64,000 bases of DNA from Gardnerella swidsinskii. GTDB lineage: Bacteria; Actinomycetota; Actinomycetes; Actinomycetales; Bifidobacteriaceae. Made by a program: the position numbers and the translations under genes. The stretch is taken from NCBI RefSeq assembly GCF_003397705.1, contig NZ_QJVB01000002.1, positions 248,001 through 312,000 of the forward strand, in the 5' to 3' direction. Shown here one piece after another: positions 48,226 to 57,776 of this stretch. The stretch's first letter is position 1; every line of letters starts with the position of its first letter. Below the pieces are notes generated by a model, which was given only the letters and a program-made list of their open reading frames with translations, was not told the DNA's origin and searched no databases.

Positions 48226-49509
48226 TTAGCACAAAGCCGCGTGGAGAGTTGTAGCAGAACCGTCTGTAAGACTTGCCACCTGGTCGATTGCAACACGAAG
48301 ACGCTCATCATCGTTAGTGCACTCGTTCCAATCTCCCACGAATACTTCCTCCATTGCATCGTGCGAGCGCGGCGACTTGCTCATAAATACTTCTACTAAA
48401 TCTGTCAAAATTTTCTGTTCGCGCTTATAAACTTCACGCTCTCGAGGGGCGATTATAAAGTGCACAGCTAAGCTTTTCAGCATCACAATTTCGTAGGAAG
48501 TATTTTCCGGAATCACAAGGTTTGCTCGGTAGCGAACAAGCGGACCGTTGCCATAACGCTCACGCGTAGCGTGCTCAACAGAGCTTGCAAAACGACCAAT
48601 AAGAGCACTAGTAATATTTTTCAACTGCGCTAGTGCTCGACGAGAACCGTTGAAAGAATTAGGAAACATGTGAAGCGAGCGCAAACGTTTCAAAGCATCC
48701 AAAAGTTTATCTACATCCCAACGTTCACCATACCATGCGTGGGTTTCTTCAATAACTTCATCTACAACTTTTGAATCTGCAACTAAAGCAGGGTTAAAAG
48801 CGCCGGTTACAATCGCATCCTCAATATCGTGCACACTGTAAGCAATGTCGTCTGAAAGATCCATTATTTGACATTCCATTGGTTTTGCTTCGCTTGGAGC
48901 ACCAATTTTCAGCCATTCAAACACATCTCGATCATCCGGATATACGCAGAATTTCAAATCACGCTCGCCTTTATCGTGTGCTTTTGCTTCTTCTAATCCC
49001 CACGGATACTTCACTGCAGCATCTAATGCTGCGCGCGTAAGATTTACTCCTGCACTACTGCCGTTTTCACGAAAAACTTTCGGTTCCAAGCGCGTAAGTA
49101 AGCGAAGAGTTTGTGCGTTTCCTTCAAATCCACCAATATTTTTCGCTAATTCTGCGAGTGCGCGTTCCCCGTTATGGCCAAATGGTGGGTGCCCTAAGTC
49201 GTGCGATAAGCAAGCGCAATCAACAACATCTGGATCGCATCCAAGCATTGCTGCAATTTGCCTACCAATTTGCGCAACTTCCAAAGTATGTGTCAAGCGA
49301 GTGCGAGCAAAATCATCCGAGCCTGCGACTAAAACTTGGCTTTTTGCACCCAATCGACGAAGAGCAGACGAGTGTATGATTCGCGCGCGATCTCGTTCAA
49401 AAGGCGTTCTCACACGAGTGTGATGAGGCTCACTCGCCCAGCGCTCAGTATCATGCAAATTGTATTCGCCAACGATCTCATTATCCGATGCAATTACTTC
49501 GTTGCACAT
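48226..49509 (-). CDS. dgt: dGTP triphosphohydrolase-like protein
   Basis: 427 residues, HD-domain family. Hydrolyses dNTPs to nucleosides and triphosphate. Metal ligands are visible in RLTHTLEVAQIGRQIA, CLSHDLGHPPFGHNGERAL (HD pair) and DLSDDIAYSVHDIEDAI. The N-terminal HTRVRTPFERDRARIIHSSALRRLGAKSQV is the hallmark of this branch. In actinobacteria dgt commonly precedes dnaG, as here. The start follows AAGAGGTGCTAT. Confidence 0.92.
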   Translation of the reverse strand: MCNEVIASDNEIVGEYNLHDTERWASEPHHTRVRTPFERDRARIIHSSALRRLGAKSQVLVAGSDDFARTRLTHTLEVAQIGRQIAAMLGCDPDVVDCACLSHDLGHPPFGHNGERALAELAKNIGGFEGNAQTLRLLTRLEPKVFRENGSSAGVNLTRAALDAAVKYPWGLEEAKAHDKGERDLKFCVYPDDRDVFEWLKIGAPSEAKPMECQIMDLSDDIAYSVHDIEDAIVTGAFNPALVADSKVVDEVIEETHAWYGERWDVDKLLDALKRLRSLHMFPNSFNGSRRALAQLKNITSALIGRFASSVEHATRERYGNGPLVRYRANLVIPENTSYEIVMLKSLAVHFIIAPREREVYKREQKILTDLVEVFMSKSPRSHDAMEEVFVGDWNECTNDDERLRVAIDQVASLTDGSATTLHAALC

Positions 49510-49570
49510 ATAGCACCTCTTTTATTTGCAATTAAGGCTATTTTAACCTTCTAAAACAAGCAGTAACAAG

Positions 49571-50950
49571 TTATATAAGACTTTTTGCGTCCAGTTTTGC
49601 AATATCGCTAGAAGATAGCACTTCGTAAGCGTTGCGGTAAAGCCGCGGCACGCGAGGCCCAATTCCAGTCATGATTTCGTAGCTGATTGTTCCTGCAGCT
49701 TCTGCCCAATCGTCTGCAGTAGGCTCGGCAAATTTCACGCCTCTTCCAGGTCCAAAAAGCGTTACAGTATTGCCTTCCAGAACGCCTAACTCTGAAGCAT
49801 CTCCTTTTAAATCGACTATGAACTGATCCATGCAAACTCGCCCAGAAACGTTCACAATTCGAGCACCATTCTTTGTTTCTACTCTAACCGGACCGCCTGG
49901 CTTATTAACATGACGCGCACCTTGCATATCGAATCCGGAAGCAGATCGCAAAATTCCGTCAGCGTAGCCAAGCGGCACGATAGCAGTACTCGTATTATTT
50001 GGAGTTAAATACGTGCGTCCGTAGGAAATTCCATGCCCTTCTTCTACAGTTTTTACAGTGCCAAGTTGCGCTTGAAGCGTCATAGCTGGTTGCAATCCGT
50101 AGGTTTGGGAATTTCCCATTGCAGGATCCGGCTCGTATCCGTACAAACCAATTCCTGGACGAACAAGTTCAAAATGAATTTCAGGACGGTTAAGCGTTGC
50201 AGCAGTATTCGCTAAATGGCGGATTTTAGGAGCAACCGATGCTTCTTTCATGCGTTTCGTAAACTCGTGGAATTGTTGGATTTGCCGGTCGGTTGCATCT
50301 ACAAATTCTGGAACGTCAGGAGAATCTGCTACAGCTAAGTGACTCCATTGGCCAATAACCTCGATTACGCCTTCACTAGAGTATTGTTGCAATTTTTCTA
50401 GAGCGGCACAAAAACCTTCTGGTGTAAAACCGTTTCGTCCAAAACCAGTATCGACTTTTACGTGCACGCGAGCAGACTTTGCTAAATTACGTGCAGCAAA
50501 AGCTACAGCATCAAGAGAGTCAATAGAGCCTACAGAAATATCGATATCTGCTGTAATCAAATCTGCAAATCTCGTAGTTGGAGCACTAGTAAGCCAAGTG
50601 AGAATATGGCAACGGCTGGAATCAATACCAGCTGCACGCAAACGTAACGCCTCGTACGGTTGAGCTGTGCCAAGCCAAGTAGCACCTCCAGCTAATGCTG
50701 CTAGCGCACTAGGAATAAGCCCGTGACCGTATCCGTCTGCTTTTACGACTCCCATAACTTCCGGCGCATTCTGACCAGGCTGCAAATCTTGCGAAACGCG
50801 CGCAACCAAAGTGCGCATATTGTCTCGAAGCGCCTTCAAATCGACAATTACTTGCCCAGGATATACGCTTAACGCGCGAGCATAGTTTGCTTCTAACATT
50901 GCCGCATTACTTGCACTATTACTTGCCGCATTACTTAAATCTGTACTCAT
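49571..50950 (-). CDS. alr: Alanine racemase
   Basis: 459 residues. Supplies D-alanine for peptidoglycan. The PLP lysine is in MGVVKADGYGHGLIPSALAAL; the N-terminal barrel follows, and GISYGRTY holds the second catalytic tyrosine. The C-terminal RVCMDQFIVDL is also conserved. The N-terminal 25 residues are Ser/Ala/Asn-rich and extra to the fold. It starts the alr-dgt-dnaG group with GTTAGGTGAGTT before ATG. Confidence 0.95.
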   Translation of the reverse strand: MSTDLSNAASNSASNAAMLEANYARALSVYPGQVIVDLKALRDNMRTLVARVSQDLQPGQNAPEVMGVVKADGYGHGLIPSALAALAGGATWLGTAQPYEALRLRAAGIDSSRCHILTWLTSAPTTRFADLITADIDISVGSIDSLDAVAFAARNLAKSARVHVKVDTGFGRNGFTPEGFCAALEKLQQYSSEGVIEVIGQWSHLAVADSPDVPEFVDATDRQIQQFHEFTKRMKEASVAPKIRHLANTAATLNRPEIHFELVRPGIGLYGYEPDPAMGNSQTYGLQPAMTLQAQLGTVKTVEEGHGISYGRTYLTPNNTSTAIVPLGYADGILRSASGFDMQGARHVNKPGGPVRVETKNGARIVNVSGRVCMDQFIVDLKGDASELGVLEGNTVTLFGPGRGVKFAEPTADDWAEAAGTISYEIMTGIGPRVPRLYRNAYEVLSSSDIAKLDAKSLI

Positions 50951-51035
50951 AACTCACCTAACTGATTTAGTATGCTTTTAATGCTACATGCTCTTTTGCA
51001 TACTCTCTATAAGCTTTTTAAGAACACATGCGCAT

Positions 51036-51575
51036 TCATATGACATGATTAAGCGTTTGCAACCATTGGTATGCAATACGTACTGCACTGTGTGCGCGAT
51101 CTGGAATAACAACCAACCCACAACGACTAAACCCTGCACGCGTAATTACTTTTTGCATAATTACGTTATCTGGATGCGTGTCAATGCGTACATTATTATA
51201 GTTTTGCTGCACCCAATGCAAGCACGCTGTTGCCATTTTTGGTTTTATTCCTGAAGATGCTAAGCGGTGAATTGTTACATAGGGGGAAATATCATCAAGC
51301 CACGCACCGTCAATACTGGCATACACTTCATCAACACCTTCGCATAATGCGAATTGCGCTAGAATACGCTCGTTACATGATTCTGGGTCCTCGTCAACAA
51401 TCAAATAGAAACGTTTTAAACGAATATCCTCAATAACACTTGAAACAAGTGGAAAACTATTCCCCCACTGATGAGGATTGCCTGTAACACGCATAAATTT
51501 GCGAGCATTTTCATAAATATGCTCAATATTTCGCAAGTCACCAAGAGTTGCTTTTCTCAATGTTATATCTTCCAT
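51036..51575 (-). CDS. GNAT-family acetyltransferase
   Basis: 179 residues. A complete GNAT fold: ITLRKATLGDLRNIEHIYENARKFMRVTGNPHQWG at the start, an acceptor strand, TIHRLASSGIKPKMATACLHWV in place of the acetyl-CoA binding loop, and VRIDTHPDNVIMQKVITRAGFSRCG as the C-terminal motif. The RxxGxG/A loop is weak here (ASSGIKPK), so cofactor binding may be altered. The acceptor substrate is unknown. The start has AGAGGTTGAC upstream. It stands alone between alr and luxS. Confidence 0.82.
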   Translation of the reverse strand: MEDITLRKATLGDLRNIEHIYENARKFMRVTGNPHQWGNSFPLVSSVIEDIRLKRFYLIVDEDPESCNERILAQFALCEGVDEVYASIDGAWLDDISPYVTIHRLASSGIKPKMATACLHWVQQNYNNVRIDTHPDNVIMQKVITRAGFSRCGLVVIPDRAHSAVRIAYQWLQTLNHVI

Positions 51576-51629
51576 GTCAACCTCTAAAAAGAAAGCAAAT
51601 AAAACTACGCAAAATTAGCTAATTATTAC

Positions 51630-52124
51630 TTACACAAGTTTGCGCTCAAAAGGATCCGAACTAATTCCCTTCGCTAGAATATCTTTACACCATTGACTAG
51701 CACCAAATAAACTGTGGTCTCTATAGTTGCCGCAAGATTCAATAGTTGTTGCAGGAACATCATCCCAGGTGGCATTAAACGCAATAAACTCAAGAGATTC
51801 CTTTAAAGCGCGCGCCACATCTTCTGTGCTATGTTCACCCCAAGTTAGCAGATGAAAACCAGTTCTGCAACCAAAAGGTGAGCAATCAATATAGCCATCA
51901 ATACGCTCGCGAAGTAACACTGCAATCATATGCTCAATTGTGTGCAAAGCTGCAGTAGGAATCGCTTCCTCATTAGGCTGCGTTAAACGAATATCATAGT
52001 TGGAAATAACATCCCCATTAGGACCTTTTTGCGTATTGATATAGCGCACATAAGGTGCTTTTACTTTAGTATGATCTAGTTCAAAACTTTCTGGTCTAGG
52101 TCTAGACGCATCCTGCTTATTCAT
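51630..52124 (-). CDS. luxS: S-ribosylhomocysteine lyase
   Basis: 164 residues, full length. Splits S-ribosylhomocysteine to homocysteine and DPD, the autoinducer-2 precursor, in the activated methyl cycle. Metal ligands are in [14 protein letters not shown] (H-x-x-E-H) and in the C-terminal ESCGNYRDH region with catalytic Cys in [11 protein letters not shown]. The start follows AAGGGAATACTT. A partner nucleosidase (mtnN) is not in the window. Confidence 0.95.
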   Translation of the reverse strand: MNKQDASRPRPESFELDHTKVKAPYVRYINTQKGPNGDVISNYDIRLTQPNEEAIPTAALHTIEHMIAVLLRERIDGYIDCSPFGCRTGFHLLTWGEHSTEDVARALKESLEFIAFNATWDDVPATTIESCGNYRDHSLFGASQWCKDILAKGISSDPFERKLV

Positions 52125-52207
52125 AAGTATTCCCTTCGCTTAACTACACAATAAACAACGTACTCTTTACGTACTAAGTACTTCTATAGTAGACGGTAGT
52201 TGCCTAA

Positions 52208-52239
52208 TTAGTTGAAAGATTTATTAGTTGAAAGATTTA
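52208..52239. repeat. Perfect 16-bp tandem duplication
   Basis: TTAGTTGAAAGATTTA occurs twice without gap, one base before the stop codon region of the peptide ABC ATPase gene and upstream of luxS. It is a simple recent-looking duplication in a short intergenic region of 116 bases. Confidence 0.85.
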
Positions 52240-52240
52240 T

Positions 52241-53923
52241 TTACATGATTGCTGCGTTTACAAGAGCACGAGTATAGTCATTTTGTGGATTATTGAGCAC
52301 ATCATTTACACTGCCACATTCCACAACTTTTCCTTCATTAAGAACAATAACTCGCGTTGCTAAATGCCGAATCATACCCAAATCATGACTTACAAATATG
52401 CATGACATGCTTTTACGCTCGGAGCGAATGGACGCAAAAGCGTCTAAAATGCGAGTTCTTTCAGCAACGTCAATTGCACTCATAGGCTCATCAGCAAGCA
52501 AAACTCGAGGATTATTGATTAATGCGCGAGCAATACAAACACATTGCGCTTGACCACCAGAAAGCTCGTGAGGGTGACGTTCCAAAAAATCTTCAGGCTT
52601 TAAGCCTACTAATTTCAACATTTCGCAAACACGCTGCTCAATAGTTGCATCGTCTAATTTAAGCGATTTTCGCCATATTCTAAGAGGCTCAGCAACACTT
52701 TTTTGAACTGTCCAGTGTGGATCCAATGCAGCAAACGGATGCTGAAATACAAGCGACGATTCGCGTCTCATAAGCGTACAAGCATTTTTATTTACTTCTA
52801 ATAAATTTGCATTATTTACGATTTCACCGCAATAAGTAACGTTACCTTCGCAAAGAGTTTCAAGCCCCAACATAGCGCGTATAAGAGTTGTTTTGCCGGA
52901 ACCAGATCCGCCAATAATCGCCAAAGATTCGCCAATATTAAGATTTAAATCTACACCGCTTAACACTTCAGCACGAGTTTTTGCTCGACCTAAAGTAACG
53001 TGAATATTTTTTGCATTTATAAGCGAATTTTCTTCACTGTTGCCAATATGGGAATTAAATTTCTTAAAATCAGCGTTTTCAGAATCAACGTTTGCAGAAC
53101 CAGTATTTGCAGAACCCACTTTTGCAGAATCTAAATTTTTAGAACCCAAATTTTGCGCTCTAAAAGTCAACTTTTTAGCAGCACTCACTAATTGTTTAGT
53201 AGAAGAAATACGCGGATTATCAAGCAAATTCTTAACATTTTCACTATCGACCACACGCCCAGAATCGAGCACATAGCAACGATTAGCAGCATGCGAAAGC
53301 ACAGAAAAATCGTGCGTTACAAAAAGCATTGAAGCGCCCATATCATCTACAAGTGAAGCAAGCATTCGCACAACTTCACTTTGTGTAACCGAGTCAAGCG
53401 CAGTAGTAGGCTCATCAGCCAAAATCAAACGCGGAGAGGTAATCAAAGCTGTAGCAATACCAACTCGCTGCTGTTGACCTCCAGAAAGCTCAAACGTTCG
53501 TTGAGATGCGAGATTTTTCGACAACCCTACTTTTTCAAGCATCATGCATACTCGATTGTGAATATCGTCATCATCTAGATTGTAATGTATTCGCAAAGGC
53601 AAAGAAATTTGTTTTTCAACGCTTAACATTGGATTAAGTGCTCTATTAGCTTGCTGAAATACTACACCAACGTATTTTCCACGAATAGAAGCTAAATTTT
53701 CATCTTTTGCTTTCACTGTTTGAAGATTGCCAAGCATACAAGAGCCTGAAATTTCAGCATTTGACGGCAATAATCCAGTTATAGCTCGAATTAGCATAGA
53801 TTTGCCAGAGCCAGAAGAACCAACTAAGCCAACACGCTCACCGTCAGAAATCTCAATTGATACGTTGTCAAGAATTAGTTTTCCGCCAAGTTTTAGCGTG
53901 AGATTTTGAATATTTAAGCTCAT
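52241..53923 (-). CDS. Peptide ABC transporter ATPase, two domains fused (DppD-DppF type)
   Basis: 560 residues with two nucleotide-binding domains. The first has Walker A GLVGSSGSGKSML, ABC signature LSGGQQQR and Walker B LILADEPTT; the second has IIGGSGSGKTTL, LSGGQAQC and VLLADEPMS. Between them is a Ser/Asn linker with repeated (G/D)SxN(A/T)-like units (NLGSKNLDSAKVGSANTG and following). Powers uptake of di- or oligopeptides. It overlaps the permease stop by four bases (ATGA). It is the last gene of the operon SBP-permease-permease-ATPase. Confidence 0.92.
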   Translation of the reverse strand: MSLNIQNLTLKLGGKLILDNVSIEISDGERVGLVGSSGSGKSMLIRAITGLLPSNAEISGSCMLGNLQTVKAKDENLASIRGKYVGVVFQQANRALNPMLSVEKQISLPLRIHYNLDDDDIHNRVCMMLEKVGLSKNLASQRTFELSGGQQQRVGIATALITSPRLILADEPTTALDSVTQSEVVRMLASLVDDMGASMLFVTHDFSVLSHAANRCYVLDSGRVVDSENVKNLLDNPRISSTKQLVSAAKKLTFRAQNLGSKNLDSAKVGSANTGSANVDSENADFKKFNSHIGNSEENSLINAKNIHVTLGRAKTRAEVLSGVDLNLNIGESLAIIGGSGSGKTTLIRAMLGLETLCEGNVTYCGEIVNNANLLEVNKNACTLMRRESSLVFQHPFAALDPHWTVQKSVAEPLRIWRKSLKLDDATIEQRVCEMLKLVGLKPEDFLERHPHELSGGQAQCVCIARALINNPRVLLADEPMSAIDVAERTRILDAFASIRSERKSMSCIFVSHDLGMIRHLATRVIVLNEGKVVECGSVNDVLNNPQNDYTRALVNAAIM

Positions 53924-54804
53924 TTTTCCCCTACTTTATTCGCACTTTTTGATGAAGGATCTAAAACTTTGCGCAATACGTCACCAAAAAGATTAAGAGC
54001 AACAACAACCACAGTCACAATCAAACCTGGCCAGACAACCGATAAAGGATTTACGTGAATTAACGAAACAGAAGTAGCCAACACGCGCCCCCAGCTAGGA
54101 ACTCCAGCAGGAACTCCAATACCCAAGTATGTTAAGCCACTTTCAGCCAAAATAACAGTTCCTGCAGAAAGAGAAAGCTCAACAAATGCAACAGGAATAA
54201 TATTTGGTAAAACATGATGAATAAGAACATATTTACGCGAGGAACCTTGCAAAACAGCTGAAGTCACATAATCAGATTGCAACGCAAGCTGCGCACTAGG
54301 TCGTACAATACGTGCTAAATTCAAGCCATAGCCAGTTCCACAAGCAATAACAATCACAACAACACTAGCTCCAAACGGAACTGCAAGCATAAGCGCAATT
54401 AAAACAGTTGGAATAGAAATCAATGCGTCAACAGACATAATGCTTATTGTGCGAACAATTTGTGAACTAGAAATCATAAAGCTCAAAACAATAAACCCAA
54501 CACAAGCAGCAACTAGAACAGTAGAAAAAACGAGAATCAGCTCAATTCTTGAACCTGTCATAAGCCAACTAAGCATATCCGAACCAGTGCCGTCCGTACC
54601 AAGCCAATGCGAAAAAGACGGCTTCTGCCATACTTTAAAACCGTTAGTTTCTAAAAGTGAGTACGGAGTCCATAAAAGCGAAAGCAAAGCAACAAAAAAC
54701 CATATTGCAAACGTTAAACACACAAATTTACCGAAAGTAGCATTCCATACGCGCTTACATAAAGTAGATTTTACTTTGATACTTTTTTTAGACATATTGC
54801 ACAT
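53920..54804 (-). CDS. Peptide ABC transporter permease, DppC type
   Basis: 294 residues. N-terminal helix and long loop (WTPYSLLETNGFKVWQKPSFSHWLGTDGTGSDMLSWLMTGSRIEL: the family WLGTDxxGxD motif), then five helices, with the coupling loop ARIVRPSAQLALQSDYVTSAVLQGSSRKYVLIHHVLPN containing the EAA-like contact. The C-terminal half has GLTYLGIGVPAGVPSWGRVL. It starts with GGGAGTTTTT before ATG, and its TGA overlaps the ATPase start. Confidence 0.93.
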   Translation of the reverse strand: MCNMSKKSIKVKSTLCKRVWNATFGKFVCLTFAIWFFVALLSLLWTPYSLLETNGFKVWQKPSFSHWLGTDGTGSDMLSWLMTGSRIELILVFSTVLVAACVGFIVLSFMISSSQIVRTISIMSVDALISIPTVLIALMLAVPFGASVVVIVIACGTGYGLNLARIVRPSAQLALQSDYVTSAVLQGSSRKYVLIHHVLPNIIPVAFVELSLSAGTVILAESGLTYLGIGVPAGVPSWGRVLATSVSLIHVNPLSVVWPGLIVTVVVVALNLFGDVLRKVLDPSSKSANKVGEK

Positions 54805-54845
54805 AAAAACTCCCTTATTCGCATGTTAGATTCAACAATAGGAAA

Positions 54846-55811
54846 TTAATTCAAACTATCTTTAGATAACCTAGGATCAAGTAGTCGGTGCGTAATGTCA
54901 ACTACAAAGCCGATTAGCAAGAACAATGCAGCAAGCATAAAAAGCTCACCTTGCACTGCAATTAGATCGCGCAAACCAACATCTCGAACCATTCCCGTAC
55001 CAATACCAGGTAAGGAAAACAGGTTTTCAATAACCATCACACCCATAACCATATGAGCGAAAGTTAAACCAATAACAGATACGAGTTGAGGAAGAGCAAG
55101 TCGCAAACCAACACGCCACACAACTTGTTTGCGAGTCATTCCGCAAGCCATAGCTTGAGAAGCTACTTCACTTTTAACAATATTTTCAACAGTTGCAGCA
55201 GTGTAACGCATAAAACTAGAGCCAACAATAAGTCCGACTGTAAGAGCCGGAATAAGAAGAGACGCAAAAGCTTCAGGAAATTCGCTCCAGCCATCTGTAG
55301 GGAAACCTTGAGTTGGCAGCAAGCTGAACACGCCAATACCGCGTCCTAATAGCAAAATAAGTAGCATGCAACCCCATAATGCTGGAACAGAGCCTGCTGT
55401 AATAGCCAAAAAGCGCGTAATTGCCTGTGAAAGTTTGCCTTCATGAGTAATTTGCAAACATCCAAGTGAAATACCAACTACTAAAGCAATAAACAGACCC
55501 AAAAGAATCAGCGGAAAAGTAATAGAAGCACGCATCGCAATAATTGAACTTACAGAACGACCAGTCAACATAGACATGCCAAAGTCACCGCGGAAAACAC
55601 CACAAATCCAGTCAACATACTGCGTAAAAAGTGGCTTATTAATACCAAGTTCTGCTCTAAGCTCCTCTACTTTTCCGCGAGGAGCGTTTAAGCCGGCCAT
55701 AACTTGCGCAACATCGCCTGGAAGTACACGTAACGATATGAAAATAACTACAGAAATGCCAAGTAAAGCAAGAAGAAACAGCAATACTCTGTAGCAAATC
55801 ATACGAAACAT
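54846..55811 (-). CDS. Peptide ABC transporter permease, DppB type
   Basis: 321 residues, six membrane helices. N-terminus RVLLFLLALLGISVVIFISLRVLPGDVAQVMAG matches DppB; FRGDFGMSMLTGRSV and the cytoplasmic loop NIVKSEVASQAMACGMTRKQVVWRVGLRLALPQLV, with VIENLFSLPGIGTGMVRDVGLRDLIAVQG near the end, are the family blocks. The start follows AGAAAGTAGGCATTTT. It lies 219 bases downstream of the binding-protein gene across repeat DNA. Confidence 0.93.
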   Translation of the reverse strand: MFRMICYRVLLFLLALLGISVVIFISLRVLPGDVAQVMAGLNAPRGKVEELRAELGINKPLFTQYVDWICGVFRGDFGMSMLTGRSVSSIIAMRASITFPLILLGLFIALVVGISLGCLQITHEGKLSQAITRFLAITAGSVPALWGCMLLILLLGRGIGVFSLLPTQGFPTDGWSEFPEAFASLLIPALTVGLIVGSSFMRYTAATVENIVKSEVASQAMACGMTRKQVVWRVGLRLALPQLVSVIGLTFAHMVMGVMVIENLFSLPGIGTGMVRDVGLRDLIAVQGELFMLAALFLLIGFVVDITHRLLDPRLSKDSLN

Positions 55812-55868
55812 AAAATGCCTACTTTCTATGTTCTTCTAGTCGAAACACACCACAAATACACAAATTCG

Positions 55869-55985
55869 GACACTAGTGCAGTTTGCGCGCTGCGCGAGTG
55901 TCTTATTTTGCCCATTTTGGGACACTCACGCAGATTACATACTGCGCGAGTGTCTCTGATTAGTGGTTTTCGGACACGCGCGCAG
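55869..55985. repeat. Palindromic repeats with GACAC/GTGTC arm ends
   Basis: Two palindromes, 55869-55902 (GACACTAGTGCAG ... CTGCGCGAGTGTC) and 55921-55954 (GACACTCACGCAG ... CTGCGCGAGTGTC), and a half copy at 55973-55985. The centre of the second (CGCAGATTACATACTGCGCG) is nearly that of the GTTAC/GTAAC-type copies at 39903-40002. The arm ends differ from that set, but inside each palindrome they remain complementary. They lie inside the peptide transporter operon, between binding protein and permease. Confidence 0.8.
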
Positions 55986-56030
55986 TTTCATTTCTACATT
56001 AGAAACTAGATGGCGACTAGCAAATAAAAA

Positions 56031-57722
56031 TCAACTAAGTCGCAGGTTGTATAGCGGCAAAATCTCTTGATTCATGTCAAAAGGCATTCCTTCAAGATTC
56101 TTCACTTTCGCAGTTACAACGCGATAGTTGAACAGCCAATCAGCAGGAGCATCCTCGCTAATAATTCGCGCAGCTTGAGCAAGCAATTTGTTTGACTCTT
56201 TAGGATCCGCACAAAGCATAGCTTTAGCATACAAATCCTGGACTTGCTTATTGTCGTATCCGTAGTAATACGTAGGATCCGCCCACTGCCCAAAATCGTG
56301 ACTCTCATTGTGATCAACCATCGACAAATCATACTGCTTATTCTTATAAACATCCTGAAGCCAAGTAGTAAACTCAACAATATTAACTTTCAAATTGATT
56401 CCAATAGGCTTCAATTGCGAGCGCAGCTGATCGCCAATTTGCGTGCCGTAAATATTCGGATAAGTAAGCGTCAAATCCATAGGATGTGATTCGTCAAATC
56501 CGACTTCCTTCATTAACGCCTTAGCGCGATGCAAATCATGTGGATACAGCTTAGTTAAATCCTCATAACCAGGGTCAAGAGAAGGAATTGGACCGCCAAG
56601 AGCTAAATCCGTTCCGCCACGAGATGCAATAATTTGCTTGTGATCAATCGCGTAACGAATAGCTTTGCGCACGCGCTTATCTTTAGTACGTTCGCCTTTC
56701 ATATTCATCGCTAGAACAAATTTATCTGTGCCATTACCTGCACTTACATCGTAACGCTTGGAATCATCTTTAAAAGGCTTAGCAAGTTGACCAGAAATAG
56801 GAGCCAACGCTTGCACAGAGCCGGAAGAAAGTGCGTCAACTGCTGCGTTATCGTCAACAAAGTAGCGAACTACTATCTTATTAGTTTGCGCACGATGAAT
56901 ACCTTTATAACGCGGATTTGCTTTTAAAACAACACGATCATTTGGCACAAATTTGTCAATTAGATACGGTCCAGAACCGACTGCTTGAGTTTTTGCATCA
57001 TACTTTGCGTTTTTATCAAAAACTAAACCTGAACGACTGCAAAGTGCCCACAAAAGCTTAGCATTTGGCTCTTTAAGAGTGATTTCAAACGTGTAATCAT
57101 CTTTTGCTTTAGCAGACTCAACTTTTCCAACCATGTTAGAGCCGCGATATTTTTTAGCAATAAGCTCGTTAAACGACCATTCCGCATCATGCGCAGTAAG
57201 TCTATCGCCATTAGAAAATACAGCGCCCTTACGCATGTGGAATGTGTAACGCAAACCATCTTTACTTATTTCCCAGCTTTGAGCTAACGAAGGAACTACC
57301 TGATTAATATCATTGCGAGCAACTAAGCCTTCATACACGTTACCAATAAGCAACTGGTCAAGCGATGAACCTGATTGGTTACGGATATCAAGATTCGTAG
57401 GAGCTAACTTTAGACCTATAGATACAGTTTTGTTCGAAATTTCCGATACTGAATTTGATTTATTTGGTTTATTAGATGTAGTAAGAGTTGCAAAAATTGC
57501 ACTAAACACCACTACCAAAACAATAGCTAAGCTAAATAGCCATATCTTGCCCATTTTGCGTTTCGAGCCTGAATAAGCATATTTTTCAGCTTCATTCAGC
57601 GAAGAGTCAGTGCTCGCAGCGAAAGAAGTGCTTTTGTTAGCTTCATCGTTAGTTTTACCGGAGAATTTTTCAGTCGCGCCGTTTTCTTCGTGCACGCTTT
57701 CCTCAGGTTTGCTGTTAGACAT
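56031..57722 (-). CDS. Peptide ABC transporter substrate-binding protein (family 5), membrane-anchored
   Basis: About 563 residues. The binding fold includes AWEISKDGLRYTFHMRKGAVFSNGDRLTAHDAEWSFN, VGSGPYLIDKF, RKAIRYAIDHKQII and the late LAQAARIISEDAPADWLFNYR. Instead of a lipobox it has a charged cytoplasmic N-terminus of about 55 residues and a single helix KIWLFSLAIVLVVVFSAIFATL with no cysteine, so anchoring is by helix, not lipid. I start at ATG 57720-57722 (AAGAAAGG upstream). It is the first gene of the transporter operon; an 11-bp tandem repeat lies just upstream. Confidence 0.9.
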   Translation of the reverse strand: MSNSKPEESVHEENGATEKFSGKTNDEANKSTSFAASTDSSLNEAEKYAYSGSKRKMGKIWLFSLAIVLVVVFSAIFATLTTSNKPNKSNSVSEISNKTVSIGLKLAPTNLDIRNQSGSSLDQLLIGNVYEGLVARNDINQVVPSLAQSWEISKDGLRYTFHMRKGAVFSNGDRLTAHDAEWSFNELIAKKYRGSNMVGKVESAKAKDDYTFEITLKEPNAKLLWALCSRSGLVFDKNAKYDAKTQAVGSGPYLIDKFVPNDRVVLKANPRYKGIHRAQTNKIVVRYFVDDNAAVDALSSGSVQALAPISGQLAKPFKDDSKRYDVSAGNGTDKFVLAMNMKGERTKDKRVRKAIRYAIDHKQIIASRGGTDLALGGPIPSLDPGYEDLTKLYPHDLHRAKALMKEVGFDESHPMDLTLTYPNIYGTQIGDQLRSQLKPIGINLKVNIVEFTTWLQDVYKNKQYDLSMVDHNESHDFGQWADPTYYYGYDNKQVQDLYAKAMLCADPKESNKLLAQAARIISEDAPADWLFNYRVVTAKVKNLEGMPFDMNQEILPLYNLRLS

Positions 57723-57776
57723 ACCATAAACCTTTCTTAATGGCATATAAACATTATTTATTTGTTATTATTTATT

